Assembly: GCF_000170755.1 (NCBI RefSeq)
Contig: NZ_ABCK01000012.1
Coordinates: 62,001 to 126,000, forward strand
Origin: Lentisphaera araneosa HTCC2155
GTDB taxonomy: Bacteria; Verrucomicrobiota; Lentisphaeria; Lentisphaerales; Lentisphaeraceae
Length of the DNA: 64,000 nucleotides
Direction of reading: 5' to 3'
In this document: positions 44,857 to 53,226 of the stretch, piece by piece
Layout: each line of letters opens with the position of its first letter
Numbering within the stretch: position 1 is the first letter of the stretch
Program-made: the position numbers and the translations under genes
Notes under the pieces: generated by a model
Database searches by the model: none
Seen by the model: the letters and a program-made list of their open reading frames with translations, nothing else
What the model was told of the DNA's origin: nothing

Positions 44857-44916
44857 AACCATTAGATGCACCTGTTACTCGAGTACCTCGAGTACAGGTG
44901 ATCTAGGACGTTAGGT
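44853..44916 (+). repeat. attC-like hairpin 1
   Basis: TAGAT-CACCTGT-ACTCGAG pairs with CTCGAGT-ACAGGTG-ATCTA around loop TAC, with two bulged bases (G44868, T44876) on the left arm. The right end is GACGTTAGGT, matching the attC R' consensus GTTRRRY. The left box GTAGAAC only partly fits RYYYAAC. Bulged bases and a spacer (CAT/GGAC) between inner stem and outer boxes are features of integron attC folds. Confidence 0.5.
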
Positions 44917-44948
44917 CACACTAATTATAAATAAAAAAGAGAACGATT

Positions 44949-45458
44949 ATGAAAGCAAAATTATTAATAGGTTTAACGACCTTATCAATTGTGACAGGAT
45001 GTACATCATCTTTAGAAAAGAGAATATCTAAACTTGAACAAGCTACTATAAAAGAGCATGATGACCCAAAAATAGAAAAATTATTATCTCAATTAACTGC
45101 AGCTTCTTATTACTCTAGTTATAAACCCACTAAAAACGATATTTTAACAGCCTTAGGCTTATTAAAAGAAAAAAGTTCAGTCCCACAAATTATTGCTTTA
45201 GCAAAAGTATCCGATAATCGACACTTTAGATCCCAAGCATATAAAGTTTTAGGGTGGATTCAGGATGAACGCTCTATTGATTATTTAAAACATTCAATGA
45301 AAAACGATTCATATATACATGCTAGACGTAGTGCTGCTTATGCATTAGAGCAGATTACAGGTGAAAAATATTTAACAGAGGAAAATGGCTTTGAAGACGA
45401 ATCGACAATATTAAAAAAGTATCTAGAAATGAGAAAAAAAGATCAATCGGAAAAATAA
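44949..45458 (+). CDS. HEAT-repeat-like lipoprotein
   Basis: 169 residues with lipobox leader (LTTLSIVTGC, Cys18). The body is helical, with HEAT-like repeats: VPQIIALAKVSDNRHFRSQAYKVLGWI, then RSIDYLKHSMKNDSYIHARRSAAYALEQITG. The scaffold probably mediates protein contacts at the membrane. The ribosome site is GAGAACG. It is AT-rich. A degraded copy lies at 30941. It is flanked by the attC-like sites 44853 and 45473, in the geometry of an integron cassette. Confidence 0.75.
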   Translation: MKAKLLIGLTTLSIVTGCTSSLEKRISKLEQATIKEHDDPKIEKLLSQLTAASYYSSYKPTKNDILTALGLLKEKSSVPQIIALAKVSDNRHFRSQAYKVLGWIQDERSIDYLKHSMKNDSYIHARRSAAYALEQITGEKYLTEENGFEDESTILKKYLEMRKKDQSEK

Positions 45459-45472
45459 TAATACCGCAAAAC

Positions 45473-45548
45473 ATCTAACAAAAAGATCAACCTAATGTGG
45501 GACTTCCGCTGCGATCCAGCACCATATAGCTTATCTAAGACGTTATGA
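45473..45548 (+). repeat. attC-like site 2
   Basis: R''-like ATCTAAC (fits RYYYAAC) at 45473-45479 and R'-like GTTATGA at 45542-45548 (the same GTTATG as in Vibrio VCR ends). Between them is an imperfect stem: AGAT.AA.CTA pairs with TAG.TT.ATCT, then ATGTG with CACCAT, then GGA with TCC. It follows the stop of the HEAT lipoprotein gene by 14 bp. Of the three candidates this resembles attC most. Confidence 0.55.
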
Positions 45549-45707
45549 GCTAAAAAAAGTAAATTTATAAAGATGATTCCAAACGATTTGGGAGCTTCAA
45601 AACAAGGGAGTCTTTCATAAATTTGGAGTGTGAAATATAGAGTTAGTCAGTTGGGATTTTTCAGAAACCAAACCTAATATAAAACTTGAAGGTCTATGAA
45701 GAAAACT

Positions 45708-46008
45708 AAATTTTCCTCATAGCAGTTGATGACCTCAATGATTGGATAGGAGTCCTTGGTGGTTACCCCCATGAAAAAACACCAAACATTGATCGTCTAG
45801 CAAACCGGGGAATGCTTTTTACAAATGCTCATTGTCAGTCACCTGTTTGTGGCCCTTCAAGAGAGAGCATGATGTCATCTCTGGACCCAAGTAACACAGG
45901 TATTTATTTTTTAGGCCCGGGTTTGAAAGAATCGCCAAGGACGAAAAATCATCTAGTCATGCCCAGTCGCTTTGAAGACGAAGGCTATCAGCTAAGTACT
46001 GCAGGTAA
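45708..46008 (+). pseudogene. iduronate-sulfatase-like gene fragment
   Basis: Same left boundary as the copy at 31690 but extends further, through CGPSRESMMSSL and the segment ending YQLSTAGKL, before breaking at about 46008, where the mini-repeat begins. It has no leader or start and is non-functional. The parent type is the 7737 sulfatase. Confidence 0.85.
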
Positions 46009-46013
46009 GCTAT

Positions 46014-46027
46014 ATTGCGGACTTCGC
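46014..46027. repeat. palindromic mini-repeat, copy 4
   Basis: ATTGCGGACTTCGC at the end of the sulfatase fragment, before promoter element P6; the right arm is truncated (GCTAA). Confidence 0.45.
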
Positions 46028-46074
46028 TAATCGAGAGAGGTATTTATTATAAATAGCAGTGTTTTTATAGCTTG

Positions 46075-46103
46075 TTGTCATTTTTTATCGATTCAAACTA
46101 ATT
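46075..46103 (+). promoter_or_regulatory. putative shared promoter element P6
   Basis: TTGTCATTT, 14 nt, CTAATT, 35 nt before ATG 46138. It is the least perfect right half of the set. Confidence 0.45.
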
Positions 46104-46137
46104 ATAGTTAATGAGAATTTTAAGCTAGGAACATTAA

Positions 46138-47589
46138 ATGAAACGTTTCATACTATTGGGTATTGTAGCCCTAGGCCTTTTACCATTAACAAGTTTCGCC
46201 TCGCAGAAAGGCGTAAATCCACCAAATATTATTGTTATTGTAACTGACGACCACGGTTATGCCGACTTCGGTGCCTATGAAGGTTCCTCTCCGGACTTAA
46301 AGACCCCCCATTTAGATGCTCTTGCTAAAAATGGTGCCGTCGTCACAAATGGCTACTCGACTGCACCACAGTGTACGCCTTCACGAGCTGCTATAAGTAC
46401 CTCCAGGTATCAAACTCGATTTGCTTTGGATGATAATGATTTAGCGCCTATGGATATCAATGAAACGACCATTGCAGAAAAGTTAAAAGATGCCGGCTAT
46501 ACAACGGGTTTTGTAGGAAAATGGCATTTAAACCCAAATAGACTCAGTACGCTTTGGATGAAAGATCATTATTCCGAGGGACTGAAACAAAAAAAGGTGC
46601 GTATCCCCGAAAATATAAGTCGTCCGTACTTCCCTATGAGCCGTGGTTATAGTGATTACTATGATGGTGCACTGTCCACTTATTTAAGAAATTATGACTT
46701 GCAGGGCAAGGCCATAAAACATCAACGCGAAGTGGATAAAAAAACTTTTCGCGTCGATAAGCAAACTGATGCAGCCTTAGCTTTCCTAGATAAAAATCAT
46801 AACAAGCCCTTTTTTCTGCACCTCAATTACTACGCACCTCACGTACCCATGGAAGTCGTTAAAAAGCATTTTGATCGTTTCCCCGGTGAAATGACGGAAC
46901 GTCGCCGTTGGGGCTTAGCCTCTTTAGCGGCCATTGACGATGGCATTGGCGCTGTCATGGAATCTTTGAGAAAATATAAAATCGAAGAGAATACGATTGT
47001 TTTTTACTTTGCCGACAATGGCGCACCACTGAAAATCAAAAAGGAAGATCTGCCCTTTAATGCTGCAGGGGGCTGGTCCGGTTCTCTAAATGGTGAACTT
47101 GTCGGTGAAAAGGGAATGATTTCAGAAGGGGGCGTGCGTGTGCCATACCTCGTGTATTGGAAGGGCAAAATTCCTGCACAAGTTTACCACAAACCGGTGA
47201 GTACCATGGATGCAGGTGCTACCGCTTTAGCACTTGCCGGCGTAACAGTTAAAAAAGGCGAGCTCGATGGTGTGGATCTCATGCCGTATTTATCGAAGAA
47301 GAATAAGTCAAATCCCCATGAATACCTCTATTGGAGATTTTGGGGGCAGTCAGCCATTCGTTCAGAGAAGTGGAAGTTTTTTGAGTTGGAAAATGGCGTG
47401 CAGATGCTTTTTGATATGACTGATCCCCTGCCGGAAAGAATAAACCTGATCAAAAGCCACCCCGAATTAGCAGCAAATTTACAAAAGAAATTAGCCACTT
47501 GGAGGAACCAGCAGAAGCGCCCGGGTTTTATTCATAAGTTTCATCGGGAAGCTAAAGCCTTTGATCATTATTTTAATTTCAAAAAATAA
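46138..47589 (+). CDS. secreted sulfatase (S1 family)
   Basis: 483 residues. Leader 1-21 (LLPLTSFASQK), metal-binding Asp37-Asp38 (TDDHGYADFGAYEG), formylglycine site CTPSR with Cys79, then GKWHLNPN, YYAPHVPME and FADNGAPLKI. The C-terminal GGVRVPYLVYWKG and DGVDLMPYL resemble the 21008 enzyme. It stands alone behind P6. A 37-bp piece of this gene (47085-47121) is found in the micro-mosaic at 28350. Confidence 0.9.
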   Translation: MKRFILLGIVALGLLPLTSFASQKGVNPPNIIVIVTDDHGYADFGAYEGSSPDLKTPHLDALAKNGAVVTNGYSTAPQCTPSRAAISTSRYQTRFALDDNDLAPMDINETTIAEKLKDAGYTTGFVGKWHLNPNRLSTLWMKDHYSEGLKQKKVRIPENISRPYFPMSRGYSDYYDGALSTYLRNYDLQGKAIKHQREVDKKTFRVDKQTDAALAFLDKNHNKPFFLHLNYYAPHVPMEVVKKHFDRFPGEMTERRRWGLASLAAIDDGIGAVMESLRKYKIEENTIVFYFADNGAPLKIKKEDLPFNAAGGWSGSLNGELVGEKGMISEGGVRVPYLVYWKGKIPAQVYHKPVSTMDAGATALALAGVTVKKGELDGVDLMPYLSKKNKSNPHEYLYWRFWGQSAIRSEKWKFFELENGVQMLFDMTDPLPERINLIKSHPELAANLQKKLATWRNQQKRPGFIHKFHREAKAFDHYFNFKK

Positions 47590-47739
47590 CTTAATTCCAT
47601 CCGCTTATGAGTATAAGCCTGTAATATATTTCCAGCTCAGTACAATAATATTTACAGAGACATCTTAGTGTATCGAAACCTCAAGAATGTACTTAGGAAT
47701 AATTGTAAATAGTTCAAGCTTTAAAACGGGAGGTGATAG

Positions 47740-48006
47740 ATGGAATTACTAATCTGTATACTACTAATCATTATGATGATGCAGATCGGCTTTATGCATT
47801 CAGATCAAAAGAAGAGTTTTATGCTGATCTTCAAGGCTATGGACCCTGACCCTAAATTATTTTTACCGCGAAATATCATAAATTTAGTGGAAGAGGGGCA
47901 AGATATGAAAGCCCTCAAAGAAATTAAAAAACATACCGGTTTTGATATACTCGAATCGAAAAATATTCTGATGAGACTCAAAGCGGAGCAGATTAAAAAT
48001 TCCTAA
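47740..48006 (+). CDS. small membrane protein with L7/L12 C-terminal-like domain
   Basis: 88 residues. One N-terminal transmembrane helix (2-18, LLICILLIIMMMQIGF) and a soluble tail: INLVEEGQDMKALKEIKKHTGFDILESKNILMRL. The helix-turn pattern (eGxxxxAlKeikkxTGxxlxeaKxxl) matches the C-terminal domain of ribosomal protein bL12, a fold reused in small bacterial membrane proteins of unknown role. GGGAGG lies 10 nt before the ATG. Confidence 0.65.
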   Translation: MELLICILLIIMMMQIGFMHSDQKKSFMLIFKAMDPDPKLFLPRNIINLVEEGQDMKALKEIKKHTGFDILESKNILMRLKAEQIKNS

Positions 48007-48228
48007 TAACAGGAATTTCCGGGTGTTCAATGGCCTGCATAACAGTTGTGCCGCCGAAGGTGGCGAACTATGCGCCTTTCGTTCACTCTCGAGGGTTTAG
48101 GGTTGTAAGTTCGACATATTCAGCCTTATGTCGGTGCGTTGCACCTTATATGTATTTTTCATTCAAACCTACACCACACGCTATTATCTTTCGGTGTGTT
48201 GCACACCTAAAAAGCAACAGTATTCGCC
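48007..48228. other. convergent intergenic region with hairpins
   Basis: GCATA-aca-GTT-gt-GCC-g-CC pairs with GG-t-GGC-g-AAC-TATGC around GAA (about 48039-48075). It is followed by GGTGC-GTT-GCACC and GGTGT-GTTGC-ACACC stems. It separates convergent genes and may hold bidirectional terminators. A relation to attC sites was considered but is weak. Confidence 0.45.
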
Positions 48229-50001
48229 TTAATTGGACGAAATAAGTTCCAGTGTGACACGGCGCACTTCTATGACTTGCTTACCTGTCATGGTATCAGC
48301 CGACAGAATAACTTGCGCACGGCCCGCATCGATATCCATTTCACCGAGTGTGATTTTCTTCCACGGCTTTTCTAATTCACCGGCTCTTTTTGCTCTGTCA
48401 TGCGCTGGGAAAAGTTCCGGATCAAATGCCCTTGTAATTTTGGAACTTATTGATGCTTTACCGGTGCTGATTTTTATGGTGGCACCCACATCTTTTTCCG
48501 GTACGACATAATCTAAAGAGACTTTATAGCGCCCTGAGGTGATCACATTTATATCCCAGGTGATTTTATCTTTTGGATTAGTCCAGTTTACGATCCAGTC
48601 ATGGGCAAATCCTCTGCCATTAAACTTTAGCTTGCCTTGCAGTTTGGCCTCTACCGCTTGCAGGTAAGTGGCTGGAAATTCTTTATATCCAACCGGGATA
48701 GTGGTGTTTGGCTCCCAGCCTGCTGACACGTCTTTCAACCATTCAATATACGCAGCTTTCAATTCATCGAAGATTTTTTTCTTACTCTTCTTGAGATCCT
48801 TTTCCTGCCCAGGATCGTTTATCATATCATATAAACCTTCCTCCCCGCGGCTAAGGACATATCTATACTGATTGCTTCGCGCGGCACCGGCCCCAGAACC
48901 AGGTGTCATATTTGTTCCTGGACCTTGAGTAAATATCAATCTTTCAGGCCAAGCTGGTGCCTTGGGTGTCTTTGAGCTTGATATCAAAGACGTCAAACTG
49001 CGGCCGTCCAGCTTATTAGGTAAGTCAACATTGACGCCCGCAAGCTCCATCAAGGTCGGCAGAACATCAATATGGGCAGCCAAATCGTGGATTGTGCGGC
49101 CTTTTGCTATTTTACCTGGCCAGCGTATAAAAAACGGCACTCTTACTCCACCTTCATCAACTGAGCCTTTAGATCCTTTCATGCCCCCGTTAAATCTGGT
49201 CGGTGAATTGGGGCCGTTATCTGTTAAAAAGATAACTATGGTATTATCAGTAAGATTCAGGTCATCCAGTATTTTAAGAAGACGACCAATATTATCATCG
49301 AGATTTTCAATCATGCCGTATGCAGCAGAATGAGCCGCACTATATCCTTTTGCGGCAAATTCATCATAATATTTGTCTTCTACCTGATAAGGGGCATGCG
49401 GTGCATTATAAGGGATGTAGGCAAAAAAGGGCTTATCCTGCTGCTTTTCAATCCAGTCTATAGCCCTGTCTGTCAACACATCCGTGATAAATCCCTTTGT
49501 TTTTACAAATGTTTTATTATGATCCAGTGTTGCGTCAAAGAAATCACCAATGTGACCGGCACAAAAACCGAAATATTCATCAAAGCCCTGTCCTGGGGGA
49601 TTATTTGGGTAGTGCTCACCGTTATGCCATTTGCCAAACAATCCTGTTTCATAACCCTGGGCTTTAAAGACTTCTGCAATAGTGGCTTCCTCTGATCGCA
49701 TAATCTCTAATCCTCTGGATACCTGTACAACGCCAGTACGAATATGATAGCGACCGGTTAATAAACTGGCTCGGGTCGGGGCGCATACATTTGAGACAAA
49801 AAAGTTCTCAAACCTTGTGCCATCCTCTGCCAACTGATCCAGATGAGGTGTGTCAATCATCCGGTTACCGTGGGAACTGATATCGCCGTATCCCTGATCA
49901 TCCGTTAGGATCAAAACTATATTTGGTTTATCTTCAGCAAGCGCTGCAGGCGATAGTGCAAAGGCACATAAACCAAGCCATTTTATAAAAACTTTTTTCA
50001 T
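48229..50001 (-). CDS. secreted sulfatase (S1 family) with C-terminal beta domain
   Basis: 590 residues. Leader 1-22 (FALSPAALAEDKP), metal-binding Asp34-Asp35 (LTDDQGYGDISSHG), formylglycine site CAPTR with Cys73, GKWHNGEHYP, IPYNAPHAPYQ, LTDNGPNSP and DEGGVRVPFFIRWPG. The catalytic part ends near 430. About 150 residues follow, beginning near WEPNTTIPVGYKEFPATYLQA, with a beta-sandwich-like course (ITSGRYKVSLDYVVPEKDVGATIKIS), possibly carbohydrate-binding. It is the last gene of the minus-strand operon, 3 bp after the preceding stop. Confidence 0.9.
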   Translation of the reverse strand: MKKVFIKWLGLCAFALSPAALAEDKPNIVLILTDDQGYGDISSHGNRMIDTPHLDQLAEDGTRFENFFVSNVCAPTRASLLTGRYHIRTGVVQVSRGLEIMRSEEATIAEVFKAQGYETGLFGKWHNGEHYPNNPPGQGFDEYFGFCAGHIGDFFDATLDHNKTFVKTKGFITDVLTDRAIDWIEKQQDKPFFAYIPYNAPHAPYQVEDKYYDEFAAKGYSAAHSAAYGMIENLDDNIGRLLKILDDLNLTDNTIVIFLTDNGPNSPTRFNGGMKGSKGSVDEGGVRVPFFIRWPGKIAKGRTIHDLAAHIDVLPTLMELAGVNVDLPNKLDGRSLTSLISSSKTPKAPAWPERLIFTQGPGTNMTPGSGAGAARSNQYRYVLSRGEEGLYDMINDPGQEKDLKKSKKKIFDELKAAYIEWLKDVSAGWEPNTTIPVGYKEFPATYLQAVEAKLQGKLKFNGRGFAHDWIVNWTNPKDKITWDINVITSGRYKVSLDYVVPEKDVGATIKISTGKASISSKITRAFDPELFPAHDRAKRAGELEKPWKKITLGEMDIDAGRAQVILSADTMTGKQVIEVRRVTLELISSN

Positions 50002-50004
50002 ATC

Positions 50005-51528
50005 TTATTTCTTTTTCTTCTTATTTTTATTTCGTTGCTGCCTTTGTTTTTCCTGTTCAATGCGTTGTTGCTCAGGCATTAATTCAGCTCTCGAAGGAAA
50101 TTCGCTTTTTAACATGCTGATCATTTTTTTAGGTTGTTCTTTAACCTGATACATAGCTAATACAGGGTCTGAATGTTCGGTCATCCAGCTGACAAGCTTT
50201 GCTCGATATTCATTTATTTTTTCCTTATACTCTGGATTATTGATCAAGTTATTGATGCAATGAGGATCGGCTTTTAGATCATAGAACTCTTCTATTACTC
50301 GTTCGCGATGCATCCTAAGCCTTTCTAATTGCGCTTTGTCGCCGGATTCTTTCATTTTTTTAGTGATCAGACCTTCATTGGCATTTTTGTAATTTGCCCC
50401 TGATCTGCTCCATGGATTAAAGATATAGCCAAACTCGCGGTCCTGAATTGCCCGCATGGGAGTAGCAGGTCCACCGCCATTTAAATAATCAACCTGAGTA
50501 TAAACATGAGAGCGATTTGCCTGTTTTTCTCCCTTTAATAGTGGTAAAATAGAACGGCCATCAACAGATTTTGGTATATCAAGTCCAAGTGCATCGAGCA
50601 CAGTAGGGAAGAAGTCGATAGCACTAATAAAATCGGTTTTATTCACGTAGGAGGTTTTTATCTTGCCCGCCGGCCATTGTACTAACCAAGGGGTTTTTGA
50701 GCTTGCCAGGTAAGTATTGGCTTTCGCAAAAGGAAAAGCGGAGCCATTATCTGATAAAAATAATACCAAGGTATTTTTCGCAAAGCCCGACTCATTTAAG
50801 GCTTGCATGACCTTGGCGAAGGTATCGTCTAAACGACGCACGGAATTATAATAATGGCTCAATTCCATCCTGACCTGCGGTGTATCAGGTAAATACTTAG
50901 GCACAATAACCTCATCCGTGCCAAATAATTTGGATGGTTCTTCGGCTGCTTTTATTGGCTTCTTGGGGTTGTGATATGGACGATGGGGATCATGAGAGTT
51001 AACCATGAAATAAAAGGGTTTATTCTCTGTTTTGCTGCGCTTAAAAAATTCTTTACAATACTGATAATACCTTTGTGGCGAACGTCCCATACCTAACTCG
51101 TTTATAACACGAGTATAATCCCATTGATACGCCAAGTCCGGTGTCGAATGGGGGACTTTACCAAGTATTCCTGTAAGGTAACCCTGATTAGACAAGGTTT
51201 GCGTTACGGTAGCAGAGCGTTTTTTCATGTGAAAGAAGCCCATCATACCACTGTTTATCCCATACTTTCCAGTAGTGAGTATGGCACGGCCCGGTTGACA
51301 TATAGGGGTGTTAATATGGGCATTTTGGAACTGGAACCCCTGCTTGGCAAAGCGATCCAGGTTAGGGGTTAGATCGGGAAGATCAGCATCCAGTGTCAAG
51401 CTGCCAATGGCTTCATAACCGAGGTCATCAGCAGTGATTAACAGGACATTGGTTTTACCATCATTTGCCCAGGATAGTCCACTTGTAAACAGTAATAAAG
51501 TGATGATAAAAAGTTTAGAATAATTCAT
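50005..51528 (-). CDS. secreted sulfatase, heparan N-sulfatase (SGSH)-like
   Basis: 507 residues. Leader 1-21, metal-binding Asp34-Asp35 (TADDLGYEAIGS), formylglycine site CQPGR with Cys77 (Gly at position 4). The opening ADDLGYE, the NTPICQPGRAILTTGKYG segment, GILGKVPHS and MVNSHDPHRPYHNP recall sulfamidase-type enzymes (S1_8-like), which remove N-sulfate from glucosamine. This is a family-resemblance suggestion only. LSDNGSAFPFAK is present. The tail is basic (QRNKNKKKKK). It is in operon with a GlcNAc-6-sulfatase-like gene upstream. Confidence 0.82.
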   Translation of the reverse strand: MNYSKLFIITLLLFTSGLSWANDGKTNVLLITADDLGYEAIGSLTLDADLPDLTPNLDRFAKQGFQFQNAHINTPICQPGRAILTTGKYGINSGMMGFFHMKKRSATVTQTLSNQGYLTGILGKVPHSTPDLAYQWDYTRVINELGMGRSPQRYYQYCKEFFKRSKTENKPFYFMVNSHDPHRPYHNPKKPIKAAEEPSKLFGTDEVIVPKYLPDTPQVRMELSHYYNSVRRLDDTFAKVMQALNESGFAKNTLVLFLSDNGSAFPFAKANTYLASSKTPWLVQWPAGKIKTSYVNKTDFISAIDFFPTVLDALGLDIPKSVDGRSILPLLKGEKQANRSHVYTQVDYLNGGGPATPMRAIQDREFGYIFNPWSRSGANYKNANEGLITKKMKESGDKAQLERLRMHRERVIEEFYDLKADPHCINNLINNPEYKEKINEYRAKLVSWMTEHSDPVLAMYQVKEQPKKMISMLKSEFPSRAELMPEQQRIEQEKQRQQRNKNKKKKK

Positions 51529-51558
51529 AATAAGATCCCTTGATAATTAATTCGCAGC

Positions 51559-53103
51559 TTAGTTACGGGCTTTCATATCAGCTTCCATTCTGGCTTTTCT
51601 TTCGGCATCACGTTTACGCAATACCTTCCAGGGGTTGATATCGTATTGAGGGATATCCTTAACTTCATATTTTTCTCTTAGATTAGCTAATTCTTTTTTA
51701 AGCTTAGCTATAGTAGATGCATACTCGGGATTAGCATATTCACTCTTCATTTCGGAAGGGTCTGTTTTCAAATCATAAAATTCCCATTCTTCACCATTTG
51801 GCACATCTTTACCATAAAAACGCATGAGCTTATAGCGTTTATCAGACACACCTTCATGGCGATGTACAGAGTGCCAGCCGGGGTATTCATAGTAGTGATA
51901 ATAAAGATGAGTGCGCCAATCATCAGGAGTTTTACCTTTCATTAGTGGCACGAGACTTTCGCCTTGCATGTCGGCCGGTATTGGAAGTCCTGCCAGGTCC
52001 AGGAAGGTTTCAGCAAAATCAATATTTTGCACCAAATCTTCATTGCGGGTTTTGGCTTTAATCACACCAGGCCACCTAGCGAGTAGAGGAGTGCGATAGG
52101 ACTCTTCATACATGAATCGTTTATCAAACCAGCCATGCTCACCGAGGTAGAAGCCCTGATCGGATGAATACATAACGATGGTATTTTTATCCAGGCCGGA
52201 TTCAGCCAGTTGGTCGAGGATCTTACCTATATTTTCATCCACGCCGGCAATACAGGCCAGGTAGTCACGCATGTACATTTGGTACTTCCATTTAACAAGT
52301 GCTTTACCTGTTAGAGCGTTCTTCTTTAAAAATTCTTTGCGCGGTGATTGATTACTTTTTAAATCACCGACCATATTCATTGAATGTTCAATATTCATAT
52401 CTTGATATTTCGCAGCTGTGCCACGCCCCTGGTAATCATCAAAGAGGGTGTCGGGTTCCGGAAAAGTCATGGTACTGAACTTCTTTTTCCAACGGGTAGT
52501 TGGCTGCCAGCTGCGATGAGGTGCCTTGAAATGCACCATCAACATAAAGGGTTTACTCTTATCACGCTCGTTATTCATCCAGTTGAGTGCACGACGGGTA
52601 ATTACATCACTTGAGTGCTCACCTGGATAGATTGTTTTCCCTGTTTCAGTAACAAATTCAGGGTCCCAATATTTCCCTTGGCCCGGTAAGACTTCCCAGT
52701 AATCAAAGCCCTGCATTTTACCGGGAAGATGGATTTTACCAATCATTGCAGTTTGATAACCTCCTTTTTGCAAGAGCTTCTGGAACTGTTGCTGATTGTG
52801 ATCAAAGCCCTTAGCGTTATCAACCTTGCCATGGAGGTGACTGTGCTTGCCGGTGAGCAAAGTGGCACGACTGGGGGCACATATTGAGTTGCCGACGTAA
52901 GCTCTTTTAAATATCATGCCTTCTTTAGCAAGTCGATCGATATTTGGGGTTAAATTATAGGACTCGAGAAGGCCACCATAAGCACCAATAGCCTGAGTGG
53001 CATGATCATCAGAAAACATCCAGACAATATTAGGTCGAATTTTTTCTGCAGCCACTTGACTGCAAAGGCTTAATAATAGCAGTGAAATGATTGTTTTATA
53101 CAT
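51559..53103 (-). CDS. secreted sulfatase, N-acetylglucosamine-6-sulfatase-like
   Basis: 514 residues. Leader 1-19 (LCSQVAAEK), metal-binding Asp32-Asp33 (FSDDHATQAIGAYGG), formylglycine site CAPSR with Cys75. The course SDDHATQAIGAYGG, CAPSRATLLTGKHSH, GKIHLPG, and HYYEYPGWHSVHRHEGV then RYKLMRFYG is characteristic of bacterial sulfatases of the S1_11 type acting on GlcNAc-6-sulfate, but other subfamilies share it. First sulfatase of the minus-strand operon; 30 bp separate it from the next gene. Confidence 0.82.
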   Translation of the reverse strand: MYKTIISLLLLSLCSQVAAEKIRPNIVWMFSDDHATQAIGAYGGLLESYNLTPNIDRLAKEGMIFKRAYVGNSICAPSRATLLTGKHSHLHGKVDNAKGFDHNQQQFQKLLQKGGYQTAMIGKIHLPGKMQGFDYWEVLPGQGKYWDPEFVTETGKTIYPGEHSSDVITRRALNWMNNERDKSKPFMLMVHFKAPHRSWQPTTRWKKKFSTMTFPEPDTLFDDYQGRGTAAKYQDMNIEHSMNMVGDLKSNQSPRKEFLKKNALTGKALVKWKYQMYMRDYLACIAGVDENIGKILDQLAESGLDKNTIVMYSSDQGFYLGEHGWFDKRFMYEESYRTPLLARWPGVIKAKTRNEDLVQNIDFAETFLDLAGLPIPADMQGESLVPLMKGKTPDDWRTHLYYHYYEYPGWHSVHRHEGVSDKRYKLMRFYGKDVPNGEEWEFYDLKTDPSEMKSEYANPEYASTIAKLKKELANLREKYEVKDIPQYDINPWKVLRKRDAERKARMEADMKARN

Positions 53104-53226
53104 ATAGAATAGTTCCTTTAAAAATTAGGGTTAATAAGGCTTTTCGTGTGCGTCCTACACTCAAAATATTTTAAATCTTCTCCAGTTAAAATAGGCTACA
53201 GAAAGGGTGGGGGGCTACTGCAGGAG

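Noticed and set aside
48039-48075. Additional attC-like site
   Set aside because: The stem is short with asymmetric bulges, and no paired R boxes at proper distance were found; it may be a terminator.
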